A stretch of 64,000 nucleotides of DNA from Cupriavidus basilensis (GTDB lineage Bacteria > Pseudomonadota > Gammaproteobacteria > Burkholderiales > Burkholderiaceae), in contig NZ_CP010536.1 in the NCBI RefSeq assembly GCF_000832305.1, forward strand, positions 372,001-436,000, written 5' to 3'. The notes beneath the pieces were generated by a model that saw only the letters and a program-made list of their open reading frames with translations, made no database searches and was not told the origin of the DNA. Shown one piece after another: positions 8,631 through 17,924 of this stretch (positions are counted from its first letter, which is position 1; each line of letters begins with the position of its first letter). The translations under genes and the position numbers were made by a program.

Positions 8631-8655
8631 GAAAAACGGCGCCCGGGGGCGCCGT
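8631..8655 (-). terminator. Intrinsic terminator of the RlmI-type methyltransferase gene
   Basis: Read on the minus strand, ACGGCGCC and GGCGCCGT form an eight-pair stem around a four-base loop, immediately followed by TTTTT. It begins about 37 bp after the stop codon. Confidence 0.85.
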
Positions 8656-8691
8656 CTCTTCCTGGACTGTCGCTTCGGGTTCAGGCCCGTT

Positions 8692-9885
8692 TCAGATCTT
8701 TTCCAGCAACAGGCCCTTGAGGTACTCGCCTTCGGGGAAGGCAGCCAGCATCGGGTGATCGGTGCCGGCCGAGAGGCGCCGCAGGATGCGCGCATCGGCG
8801 CGGGCATCGGTCGCCGCGCCCGCCACGATCTTCTGGAACAGCTCCATGCTGATCGCGCCGGAGCATGAGTAGGTAAACAGAAGGCCACCCGGGCGCAGCA
8901 ACTGCAGGCCGACCAGGTTGATCTCCTTGTAGGCGCGCGCGGCACGGTCGATGTGCTGGGCCGACGGCGCGAACTTGGGCGGGTCCAGCACGATCAGGTC
9001 GAACTGGCGGCCGTCGGCGCGGAACTGGCGCAGCGACTTGAACACATCGGCGTCGAGCCAGGTCGCGCGCTCGGGGTCGAAGCCGTTGAGGGTGACGTTG
9101 CCCGCGGCGGTCTTGAGCGCCTCGCCGGAGGAGTCGATCGAGGTCACCGAGGTGGCGCCGCCGCGCAGCGCCGCCAGCGAGAAGCCACCGGTGTAGCAGA
9201 AGCAGTTGAGCACTTCGCGGCCATTGGCCAGATCGCCTACCAGCTTGCGGTTGTCGCGCTGGTCGACATAAAAGCCGGTCTTGTGGCCGCTCTTCACGTC
9301 CACGTAGTAGCGCACGCCGTGCTCGGTCACGTTGAGCTCGGGATCGGGCTCGGCGCCGGCCAGCACGCCGGTCACCAGCGGCAGGCCTTCGCGCTCGCGC
9401 ACGGCGGCATCGGAGCGCTCGTACACGTTCGGGCAGCCGGTTTCCTTGACCAGCGCCTGCACCAGCGCGTCCTTCCAGGCTTCGACCCCGGCCGCGTTGA
9501 ACTGGCACACCAGCTGGCCGTTGGCGCCGCTGCCGTAGTAGTCGACGATCAGGCCCGGCAGGCGGTCGGATTCACCGAAGATCAGGCGCACGGCGTCGCT
9601 GTCTTTCACCCACTGCTTGCGATGCGCGAGGGCGGAGGATACGCGCCGCTTGAACATGGCGTGATCGACCGGCTCGTTCTCGTCGAAGCTCCACACCCGC
9701 ACGCGAATCTGGGAAGAGGGGCTGTACGCCCCGCGCGCCAGAAAGCGGCCGTCGGCGGCGCGCACGATCACGGTGCTGCCAGGCTCGCAGCGGCCTTCGA
9801 CGGTATCCACGCCGGTGGCGTAGACCCAGGGGTGGCGGCGCAGCAAGGATTTTTCCTTGCCGGGCTTGAGGGTGATGGTGTTCAT
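8692..9885 (-). CDS. Class I SAM-dependent rRNA methyltransferase (RlmI/PUA type)
   Basis: This is a cytosine-C5 23S rRNA methyltransferase-like protein of the RlmI family. The N-terminal PUA domain starts TITLKPGKEKSLLRRHPWVYATGVD, with ARGAYSPSSQIRVRVWS at about 65-80. A central domain follows, then the methyltransferase fold with VLNCFCYTGGFSLAALRGGATSVTSID (SAM motif I) and FDLIVLDPPKFAPS (motif IV, DPP). The start MNTITLKPG gives 397 residues, the family's usual length; a start 15 codons upstream is less likely. It is a single gene followed by a strong terminator. Confidence 0.88.
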   Translation of the reverse strand: MNTITLKPGKEKSLLRRHPWVYATGVDTVEGRCEPGSTVIVRAADGRFLARGAYSPSSQIRVRVWSFDENEPVDHAMFKRRVSSALAHRKQWVKDSDAVRLIFGESDRLPGLIVDYYGSGANGQLVCQFNAAGVEAWKDALVQALVKETGCPNVYERSDAAVREREGLPLVTGVLAGAEPDPELNVTEHGVRYYVDVKSGHKTGFYVDQRDNRKLVGDLANGREVLNCFCYTGGFSLAALRGGATSVTSIDSSGEALKTAAGNVTLNGFDPERATWLDADVFKSLRQFRADGRQFDLIVLDPPKFAPSAQHIDRAARAYKEINLVGLQLLRPGGLLFTYSCSGAISMELFQKIVAGAATDARADARILRRLSAGTDHPMLAAFPEGEYLKGLLLEKI

Positions 9886-9963
9886 GATTTCTTGTTTTAG
9901 GCGCCAGACGAAGCCGGGCAGACAGGCCAACCCGGTCCGAAGCGCCTGATTGTTGTTACGCCT

Positions 9964-9988
9964 TCTCCCCTCGGGCGCGGAGGGGAGA
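9964..9988. repeat. Stem-loop between DUF493 and methyltransferase genes
   Basis: TCTCCCCTC and its exact complement GAGGGGAGA flank a seven-base GC loop. No T-tract follows on either strand. It lies just downstream of the DUF493 gene on the minus strand and could mark that transcript's 3' end. Confidence 0.55.
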
Positions 9989-10054
9989 GGGGAGCCGCGC
10001 AGTGCAGGCGGAGGATGACGGCAAGCTCGCCGGCCCGCTACACCGCTTAACCGG

Positions 10055-10360
10055 CTACAGCACCACCTTCACCATGGGGTGCGACGTCAGCGCGCGATAC
10101 AGCTCGTCGAGCTGTTCGCGACTGGTGACCCATACCGTGACGGTCAGGCCGAGGTAGTTGCCCTTGGCTGAAGGACGCATCTCCATCTTGCCGGCGTGGA
10201 AGTCGGGATCGAAGCCTTGCACCAGCGTCACGATGGCCTCGGCAAAGCCATCCTGCATGCCGCCCATCACCTTGATGGGGAAATGGCTGGGGTACTCGAT
10301 CAGCGATTCGGCCGGCGGGATGTCGCCCGGCTTGCCCTGGTCGGAATTGTCGGCGCTCAT
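10055..10360 (-). CDS. ybeD: DUF493 family protein (YbeD)
   Basis: This is a small ferredoxin-fold (ACT-like) protein of 101 residues. Its core is LIEYPSHFPIKVMGGMQDGFAEAIVTLV, then the stretch ending in the C-terminal HPMVKVVL, all typical of DUF493/YbeD. The biochemical role is unknown. It sits 13 bp after the D,D-carboxypeptidase gene, the same dacA-ybeD order as in Escherichia coli, but the lipB-lipA genes that follow there are absent here. Confidence 0.88.
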   Translation of the reverse strand: MSADNSDQGKPGDIPPAESLIEYPSHFPIKVMGGMQDGFAEAIVTLVQGFDPDFHAGKMEMRPSAKGNYLGLTVTVWVTSREQLDELYRALTSHPMVKVVL

Positions 10361-10373
10361 TTCAATGCCCTCC

Positions 10374-11582
10374 TTACTTGCGCTTGAACCACAAGCGGAT
10401 GGTATCCCACAGGCGGCCGAAGAAGCCGGCCTCGGGCACGTCTTCCAGCGCCACCACCGGGAACTCGGCGACCTTGGTGGCGCCGTCCATCAGCTTGACC
10501 GTGCCGACCTGCTGGCCGGCGGCAAGCGGCGCCACCAGCAGTTCCTGGCGCTCCAGCACCGGCTTGATGCGCCCGCCCGTGCCCTTGGGCACGGTGATGT
10601 AGGTCTCGTCCTTGACGCCGATCTTGACGGTCGATGCCTTGCCCTTGTAGATGTCGGGCGTGGCCAGCACCTGGCCGCGGTCGTACAGGCGCAGCGTGTC
10701 GAAAAACTGGAAGCCGTAGTTCAGGATCTTCAGGCTTTCCTGCGTGCGGACCGCTTCGGTGGTGGTGCCGATCACGATCGAGACCAGGCGGCGCGAGCCG
10801 TTAGGCACATTGGCCAGCGGACGCTTGGCCGAGGAGATCAGGCAATAGCCGGCCGACTTGGTGTGGCCGGTCTTGAGGCCGTCCACGGTGGGGTCGATGT
10901 AGAGCAGGCGGTTGCGGTTGGGCTGGCGAATCTTGTTGTAGGTGAATTCCTTTTGCGAGTACATGCTGTAGTACTCGGGGAAGTCCTTGATGATCCGCGT
11001 GGTCAGCGTGGCCAGGTCCATGGCCGTGGTGTAGTGGTTCGGATCGGGGATGCCGTCGGTGTTGCTGAAGTGGGTGTTCTTCATGCCCATGCGCTGGGCC
11101 TCGCGATTCATCATCGCCACGAAGCCCTCTTCCGAGCCGCCCACGGCTTCGGCCAGCGCCAGCGCCGCGTCGTTGCCCGATTGCACGATCAGGCCCAGCA
11201 GCAGGTCCTGCACGCTGACCGGCTTGTTGGCTTCCAGGAACATGCGGGATTCGTCGCTCTTGACCTTTTGCACGATCGTGGTCGGCACCACGGTCTGGTC
11301 CAGCGTGAGGCGCTTTTCCTTGAGTGCCGCGAAGGCCAGGTAGGCGGTCATCAGCTTGGTCAGCGAAGCCGGCTCGATGCGCACATCGGCGTTCTGCGAA
11401 GCCAGGGCCTGGCCGCTGGTGACGTCAAACAGCATCCAGGACTTGGCCGCCACCTGCGGCATCGGCACGCCCTGGGCGTGCACGGGAGCCGGAGCAAGCA
11501 CCACGGCGGCGCCGACGACGGCTGCCGTGACCAGGGCGGATGTGTTGGCGGACGCGAAAAGCGGCGTGGCTCTATTCAACAT
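10374..11582 (-). CDS. dacA: D-alanyl-D-alanine carboxypeptidase (PBP5/6 family)
   Basis: This periplasmic penicillin-binding enzyme trims the terminal D-Ala from peptidoglycan stem peptides. The 402-residue protein has a signal peptide ending VHAQG (about residue 38), the catalytic SxxK as SLTKLM at about 72-77, SGNDAA (SxN motif) at about 136, and KTGHTKSAGYCL (KTG motif) at about 240. A C-terminal beta-rich PBP5-C domain ends with FFGRLWDTIRLWFKRK, an amphipathic helix that anchors these enzymes to the membrane. It could equally be labelled dacC; the neighbour ybeD favours dacA. Confidence 0.92.
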   Translation of the reverse strand: MLNRATPLFASANTSALVTAAVVGAAVVLAPAPVHAQGVPMPQVAAKSWMLFDVTSGQALASQNADVRIEPASLTKLMTAYLAFAALKEKRLTLDQTVVPTTIVQKVKSDESRMFLEANKPVSVQDLLLGLIVQSGNDAALALAEAVGGSEEGFVAMMNREAQRMGMKNTHFSNTDGIPDPNHYTTAMDLATLTTRIIKDFPEYYSMYSQKEFTYNKIRQPNRNRLLYIDPTVDGLKTGHTKSAGYCLISSAKRPLANVPNGSRRLVSIVIGTTTEAVRTQESLKILNYGFQFFDTLRLYDRGQVLATPDIYKGKASTVKIGVKDETYITVPKGTGGRIKPVLERQELLVAPLAAGQQVGTVKLMDGATKVAEFPVVALEDVPEAGFFGRLWDTIRLWFKRK

Positions 11583-11654
11583 GTTTCAGTTTCCGGCAAA
11601 AAAAAGGGGCGTGGAGTGCATCCGGTGACATGGCGGGGCGGCGCGCCGCCCCCG

Positions 11655-12299
11655 TCACTGGTCCCACGCATTGACGACGAGCTGCTTGATCAGGTGCAGC
11701 TTGCGGTGAAAGAAGTGGTCGGCGCCGGGGATCACGATCACCGGCAGTTCCTGCGGGCGGGCCCAGTCGAACACGCTCGCCAGCGGCACGGTATCGTCCT
11801 GCTCGCCGTGGATGACGATGGTGTCGGCCGGCACGTTGGCGACTTCCCAGCGGCTGGCGGCGGTGCCCACCATGGCCAGCCGCTGCGCCGGCGTGCCTGC
11901 CTCGGCCAGGCGCCTGGCGACGTGGCTGGCGACGAAGCTGCCGAACGAGAAGCCGGCCAGCGCCAGCGGCAGCGTGGCGGCATCGGGCGACCACTGGGAC
12001 TGGGTGCGCATCCAGCCGATGACAGCCAGCAGGTCGTCCTGCTCGCCCACGCCGTTGTCATGGCTGCCGGCGGTGCCGCCGACGCCACGGAAGTTCGGGC
12101 GCACGGTGGCGTAGCCAAGCTGCACGAAACTGCGTGCCAGTGTCTGCGCTACCTTGTTGTCCTTGGTGCCGCCGAACAGCGGATGCGGGTGGGCCACCAG
12201 CGCGAGTCCGCGCGGGGCGCCGGCCTGGGGCAGGTCGACTGAAACGTCGATGGCGCCGACGGGGCCGGCGACGGTAAGTACCTGGGTATGCGCGTTCAT
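11655..12299 (-). CDS. Alpha/beta hydrolase (COG2945 type)
   Basis: This is a predicted soluble esterase-like hydrolase of 214 residues. The start reads LVAHPHPLFGGTKDNKVAQTLARSF, the usual N-terminal loop of this group. The nucleophile elbow is GFSFGSF (GxSxG with Ser at about 117). The acid is in IHGEQDDTVPL and the catalytic His lies in PGADHFFHRKL near the C-terminus. The substrate is unknown. It is upstream of the carboxypeptidase gene on the same strand, separated by 72 bp. Confidence 0.85.
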   Translation of the reverse strand: MNAHTQVLTVAGPVGAIDVSVDLPQAGAPRGLALVAHPHPLFGGTKDNKVAQTLARSFVQLGYATVRPNFRGVGGTAGSHDNGVGEQDDLLAVIGWMRTQSQWSPDAATLPLALAGFSFGSFVASHVARRLAEAGTPAQRLAMVGTAASRWEVANVPADTIVIHGEQDDTVPLASVFDWARPQELPVIVIPGADHFFHRKLHLIKQLVVNAWDQ

Positions 12300-12396
12300 G
12301 GAAACAGGAAGCAGGAAGCAGGGTGGCTGGCTCTGGCGCCGTGGCGCCTGGGTTTCAGTGATTCAGCGTTTCAGCCGGGGCCGGGGCTGAGGTCAT

Positions 12397-12717
12397 TCAG
12401 TGATCGACCATCAGGCGTTCGACCGGCTTGCCGCCTACCAGGTGGCTCTCGATGATCTCGTCGATGTCCTGCTCGTCGACGAAGGTGTACCAGACGGCCT
12501 CGGGATAGACCACCAGCACCGGCCCGAGTTCACAGCGGTTCAGGCAGCCAGCCTTGTTGATGCGCACGCGGCCTTCGCCGCCGGAGATGCCCAGTGCCTT
12601 GCAGCGCTTCTTGGCATATTCCTGCATGGCCTGCGCGTTATGCGCGCCGCAGCAGGCGCCGCCGTCCTCGCGCTGGTTGAGGCAGAAGAAAACGTGGTGC
12701 TGGTAGTGGCTGCTCAT
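12397..12717 (-). CDS. Thioredoxin-like (2Fe-2S) ferredoxin
   Basis: This is a small electron-carrier-like protein of 106 residues in the thioredoxin-like [2Fe-2S] ferredoxin family. Candidate iron-sulfur ligands are the first-motif cysteine in HHVFFCLNQR, the CC of GGACCGAHN, and the pair in AGCLNRCELGPVLVVYPE. The start MSSHYQHHVFFC is preferred to one 13 codons upstream because it begins right at the fold. Its partner enzyme is not evident in the window. Confidence 0.85.
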   Translation of the reverse strand: MSSHYQHHVFFCLNQREDGGACCGAHNAQAMQEYAKKRCKALGISGGEGRVRINKAGCLNRCELGPVLVVYPEAVWYTFVDEQDIDEIIESHLVGGKPVERLMVDH

Positions 12718-12913
12718 GCGTGGTGGGCGTATCGGCGGCGGCAACGCAGCAGGCAAAGAGTGCCCGGGGCGCGCCGGCCGCCAAGAATAGGTGGAAGGGC
12801 TGAATTATACGGCGTCATGGGGGGCGGTTCGACGCTTTGGGAGCCTGCTTCGATGCCGCGCGTGCCGCGCCGCGGCGACGGGTGGCGTAGCGCGCACCCA
12901 CACCGGCCGCGTC

Positions 12914-12953
12914 GTCCGAATCTCCGGACGGCTGATTTCCGGAATTCCGGAAA
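12914..12953. promoter_or_regulatory. Two TCCG-N6-CGGA palindromes, likely DctD enhancer sites
   Basis: GTCCG-aatctc-CGGAC (12914-12929) and the perfect 18-bp palindrome TTTCCGGAATTCCGGAAA (12936-12953) both contain TCCG-N6-CGGA. Their centres are 23 bp apart, about two helical turns. The nearer one is about 92 bp upstream of the -12 element of the sigma-54 promoter of dctA. That spacing and duplication is what an NtrC-family activator needs, and dctD is encoded downstream. Assignment to DctD is inferred. Confidence 0.7.
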
Positions 12954-13022
12954 ATCGGAGTGAGGCGTCGTCCGCTTTTCCAGCTTCCTTTTGAAATCAG
13001 TCACTTGGCGACACCGGCTGGT

Positions 13023-13040
13023 CTGGCACGGCGGTTGCAA
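13023..13040 (+). promoter_or_regulatory. Sigma-54 promoter of dctA
   Basis: CTGGCACGgcggTTGCA matches the sigma-54 consensus (YTGGCACG-N4-TTGCW) at every defined position. Transcription should begin about 12 bases downstream of the GC of the -12 element, leaving a leader of about 80 bases before the dctA ATG. Confidence 0.88.
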
Positions 13041-13127
13041 TGCTTAAGGCAGACGCGTTCCATTTGCAGGGCGCGCGAACCTGCCGCTGTGCGGCGGCGG
13101 GCACGGTCAAATACCGAGGACGACATC

Positions 13128-14426
13128 ATGAGGAAACCCTTTTACAAGATCCTGTACGTGCAGGTGCTGTTCGCCATCGCGGTGGGCATCGTGCTCGGGC
13201 ATTTCTGGCCCGCTACGGGCGTAGCCATGAAGCCGCTGGGCGATGGCTTCATCAAGCTGATCAAGATGATCATCGGTCCGATCATCTTCTGTACCGTGGT
13301 GTCGGGTATCGCCGGCATGCGCGACATGAAGAAGGTGGGCCGTGTCGGCGGCAAGGCGCTGCTGTACTTCGAGGTGATCTCCACCTTCGCGCTGCTGATC
13401 GGCCTGCTGTCCGCGCACCTGCTCAAGCCGGGCGTGGGCTTCAACATCGATCCGGCCACGCTCGACACCAAGGCGATCTCGCAGTACGTGACGCAGGCGC
13501 ATGGCCAGAGCACGGTCGAGTTCTTCATGCACATCATCCCGGACACGATGGTCAGCGCGTTCGCCAACGGCGACATCCTGCAGATCCTGCTGATATCCCT
13601 GTTCTTCGGCTCGGCGCTGGCGGCCATGGGTGACCGCTCGAAGATCGTGTTCGACTTCGTCGAGCAGGTCTCCAAGGTGTTCTTCCACATCGTTCACGTG
13701 ATTACCAAGGTGGCCCCGCTGGGCGCGTTCGGCGCGATGGCCTTCACCATCGGCAAGTACGGCCTGGGCTCGCTGGTGCCGCTGCTCAAGCTGATCGGCA
13801 CCTTTTACTTCACCGCGATCGTCTTCGTGGTGGTGGTGCTGGGTACGGTGGCACGCCTGACGGGCTTCAACATCTTCCGCTTCATTTCCTACATCAAGGA
13901 GGAACTGCTGATCGTGCTGGGCACCAGCTCGTCGGAAGCCGCGCTGCCGCACCTGATGGAAAAGCTGGAAAACCTCGGCTGCTCCAAATCGGTGGTGGGG
14001 CTGGTGGTGCCCACGGGTTACTCCTTCAACCTGGATGGCACCAACATCTACATGACCATGGCGGTGCTCTTCATCGCCCAGGCGACCGGCATCGAGCTCA
14101 CGCTGCTGCAGCAGCTCACCGTCCTGGGCGTGGCGATGATCACCTCCAAGGGCGCCAGCGGCGTGACCGGCTCCGGCTTCATCACGCTGGCCGCCACGCT
14201 GGCGGTGGTGCCGGATATTCCGGTGGCGGGCATGGTGCTGATCCTGGGCATCGACCGCTTCATGAGCGAATGCCGCGCGCTGACCAACATCATCGGCAAT
14301 GGCGTGGCGACGGTGGTCATGTCGGCGTGGGAGCATGAACTTGACCGCGTGCAGCTTGACCGCATGCTGCGCCGTGGCGGCGATGAAACGGCCGAACTTG
14401 CCGAAGCCGGCCCCGGCGTCCGCTGA
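13128..14426 (+). CDS. dctA: C4-dicarboxylate/cation symporter DctA
   Basis: This inner-membrane transporter imports succinate, fumarate and malate with cations. The 432-residue protein begins [26 protein letters not shown] and has the family signatures [34 protein letters not shown] (serine-rich hairpin HP1, about 270), [15 protein letters not shown] and [14 protein letters not shown]. The start is the ATG after GAGGACGACATC; the open frame further upstream runs through the promoter. It is followed by its regulators dctB and dctD, and preceded by a sigma-54 promoter, so induction by external dicarboxylates is expected. Confidence 0.95.
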   Translation: MRKPFYKILYVQVLFAIAVGIVLGHFWPATGVAMKPLGDGFIKLIKMIIGPIIFCTVVSGIAGMRDMKKVGRVGGKALLYFEVISTFALLIGLLSAHLLKPGVGFNIDPATLDTKAISQYVTQAHGQSTVEFFMHIIPDTMVSAFANGDILQILLISLFFGSALAAMGDRSKIVFDFVEQVSKVFFHIVHVITKVAPLGAFGAMAFTIGKYGLGSLVPLLKLIGTFYFTAIVFVVVVLGTVARLTGFNIFRFISYIKEELLIVLGTSSSEAALPHLMEKLENLGCSKSVVGLVVPTGYSFNLDGTNIYMTMAVLFIAQATGIELTLLQQLTVLGVAMITSKGASGVTGSGFITLAATLAVVPDIPVAGMVLILGIDRFMSECRALTNIIGNGVATVVMSAWEHELDRVQLDRMLRRGGDETAELAEAGPGVR

Positions 14427-14444
14427 GGTCCCGGCCTCCAGAGC

Positions 14445-14466
14445 GGCGGCGCCAGCCGGCGCCGCC
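14445..14466. repeat. Strong stem-loop between dctA and dctB
   Basis: GGCGGCGCC and its complement GGCGCCGCC flank AGCC, 18 bp after the dctA stop. No T-run follows. It could reduce read-through or protect dctA mRNA so that transporter is made in excess of the kinase. Confidence 0.6.
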
Positions 14467-14508
14467 CGCCAGCGGGTATCATCGGCGCGTGTCCCAACGC
14501 ATGCGCCG

Positions 14509-16490
14509 ATGCCACATTCCGACGATTTCCTCGCCGTGCATGATCCTGCTTCTGACCGCCTGGTGCATGCGCCAGGTGATGGCGGCGGAACCTGGCGGGG
14601 CTTTGCCGCCGCGCTCGCCGTCGGCCTGGTCGTCCTGTGCTCGCTGACCTGGCTGGTATCGATGCAGCGCGGCATCGACGGGCTGCAGCAAGCCACGGCG
14701 ACCCGCGCCGATCGTTACGCGGCCACGCTGGAAAGCACGCTCGACCGCTACGAGTTCCTCCCCGCGCTGGTCTCGCTCCATCCCTTTGTCCATGACCTGC
14801 TGGCCGCGCCAGGCGATCCCGTGCGCGTGGCGGCGGCCAACCGCTACCTGTCCGAAGTCAACCGCCGCGCGCGGGCTTCGGCCACCTATGTCATTGCCGC
14901 CAGTGGCCTCGCGCTGGCCGCCAGCAACCATGACGAGCCGGGCAGCTTTGTCGGCACCGACTATCGCTTCCGCCCTTACTTCCAGAGCGCATCGCGCGGG
15001 GAGATCGGGCGCTTCTACGCCATCGGCATTACCAGCGATGAGCCCGGCTACTACATTGCGCAACCCGTGAAGGTGGGCGCGCGCGTGGTGGGCGTGACCG
15101 TGGTCAAGCTCAACCTGGAGTGGTTCCAGCGCGCTGGCGCCGGCGGCGCAGAGCCGGTGATGGTGAGCGACGAGCATGGCGTGATCTTCCTTTCCTCGGT
15201 GCCGGCCTGGCAGTACCGCACCTTGCAGCCGCTGCCAAGCGAGCTGCAAACCGAGCTGGACCGCACGCGCCAGTACCATGACCGGGAGGTCAGGCCGCTG
15301 CCGCTGGAGGCGCTGCGATCGCCCGTGACGCAATGGCTCGGCCGGACAGTGCTGGGCGAGGGCGCGCGGCTGGTGCGTATCGGTACCGGCAGCAACGCCG
15401 AGCGCTACCTCGAGATCAGCCGCAAGGTGGGCCCGGCCGACTGGACCATGCAGGTGATGGCGGCGCTGGACCCGGTGCTGGCCAGCGCGCGCAATGCCAC
15501 CATCGGGGCGGCGCTGGCCTATGCGTGCATGTGCCTGCTGCTGTTCAACTGGCGCCAGCGCCGGCAGCGCGCGCGCGATATCGAATACGGCAGGCGCCTG
15601 CTCGAAGCCGCCTACGACGAGCTGGAGCGACGGGTGGAGGCGCGCACCGCCGACCTGATGGCCATCAACGAGCAGCTGGAAGCCGAGGTGGCGGAGCGCA
15701 CCCGCGCCGAGAGCGAGCTGCGCGCGGCGCAGGATGAACTGGTGCAGGCCAGCAAGCTGGCGGCGCTGGGCCAGATGGCAGCGGGCATCACGCATGAGCT
15801 GAACCAGCCGCTGGCAGCCTTGCGCACGTTCTCCGACAACACCCGCGTGTTGCTCGAGCGCGGGCAGCTCGATGCTGCCGCCGGCAACCTTGTCGCCATC
15901 GCCGACCTCACCACCCGCATGGGCAAGATTACCGGGCAGCTCAAGCTGTTCGCCGGCAAGGCGCGCCAGCGACGGCATGCGGTGCATGTGCGCGCCGCGC
16001 TGGACCACGTGCTGGCGCTGATGGCCCCGCGCCTGGCCCATGTCACGCTGAAGGTGGAGGGCTTGTCCCAGCCGCCCGGGCCGGCGGTGTGGGCCGATGA
16101 GCTCAAGCTCGAGCAGGTGCTGCTCAACCTGATCGGCAACGCCCTCGATGCGCTGGCTACCGCGGCGCCACACGCGCCCTGCGTGGAAGTGGCGGTGAGC
16201 GAGCACGGCGGCACCGTCAGCATCGCGGTGCGCGACAATGGCACCGGTATCGCCGCCGACGCCTTGCCGCGATTGTTCGAACCCTTCTTCACCACCAAGG
16301 AGATCGGCCAGGGACTCGGCCTGGGGCTGGCCATTTCGTCGTCCATCGTGCGCGAGTTCGGCGGGCAACTGAGCGCGGCCGACCGGCCCGGCGGCGGCGC
16401 GCAGTTCGTGGTGATGCTACGGCGCGCGCCCGCGCCCGAAGGCGCCGCGCCCCGCGACGGCGCCACTTCCATCTCTCCCACCCATACTGA

Positions 16491-16494
<4 letters not shown>
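14509..16494 (+). CDS. dctB: C4-dicarboxylate sensor histidine kinase DctB
   Basis: This membrane sensor phosphorylates DctD. The 661-residue protein has a first transmembrane segment at about 30-48, a large periplasmic double-PDC region, a second segment near 328-346 (ATIGAALAYACMCLLLF), then a coiled-coil linker RRVEARTADLMAINEQLEAEVAERTRAE. The dimerisation domain carries ITHELNQPLA with phospho-acceptor His at about 429. The ATPase domain has NLIGNALDAL (N box), DNGTGI (G1) and GLGLGLAIS (G2). I chose MPHSDDF; the frame is open further upstream inside dctA. The stop overlaps the dctD start by 4 bp. Confidence 0.92.
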
Positions 16495-17819
<1,325 letters not shown>

Positions 17820-17924
17820 CGCTTCCTGCGCTTCCGGCATTTCCGGGTGAACCGGCCGCTGGGCGCCTCGGGTCAACATCTCTTGATACACTCGCGGGCC
17901 CGAACAGCTCATCCGGAACACGCA

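Noticed and set aside
13107..14696. Antisense open frame of 529 codons opposite dctA
   Set aside because: His/Gln/Asp-rich translation typical of the mirror of a membrane-protein gene; no domain.
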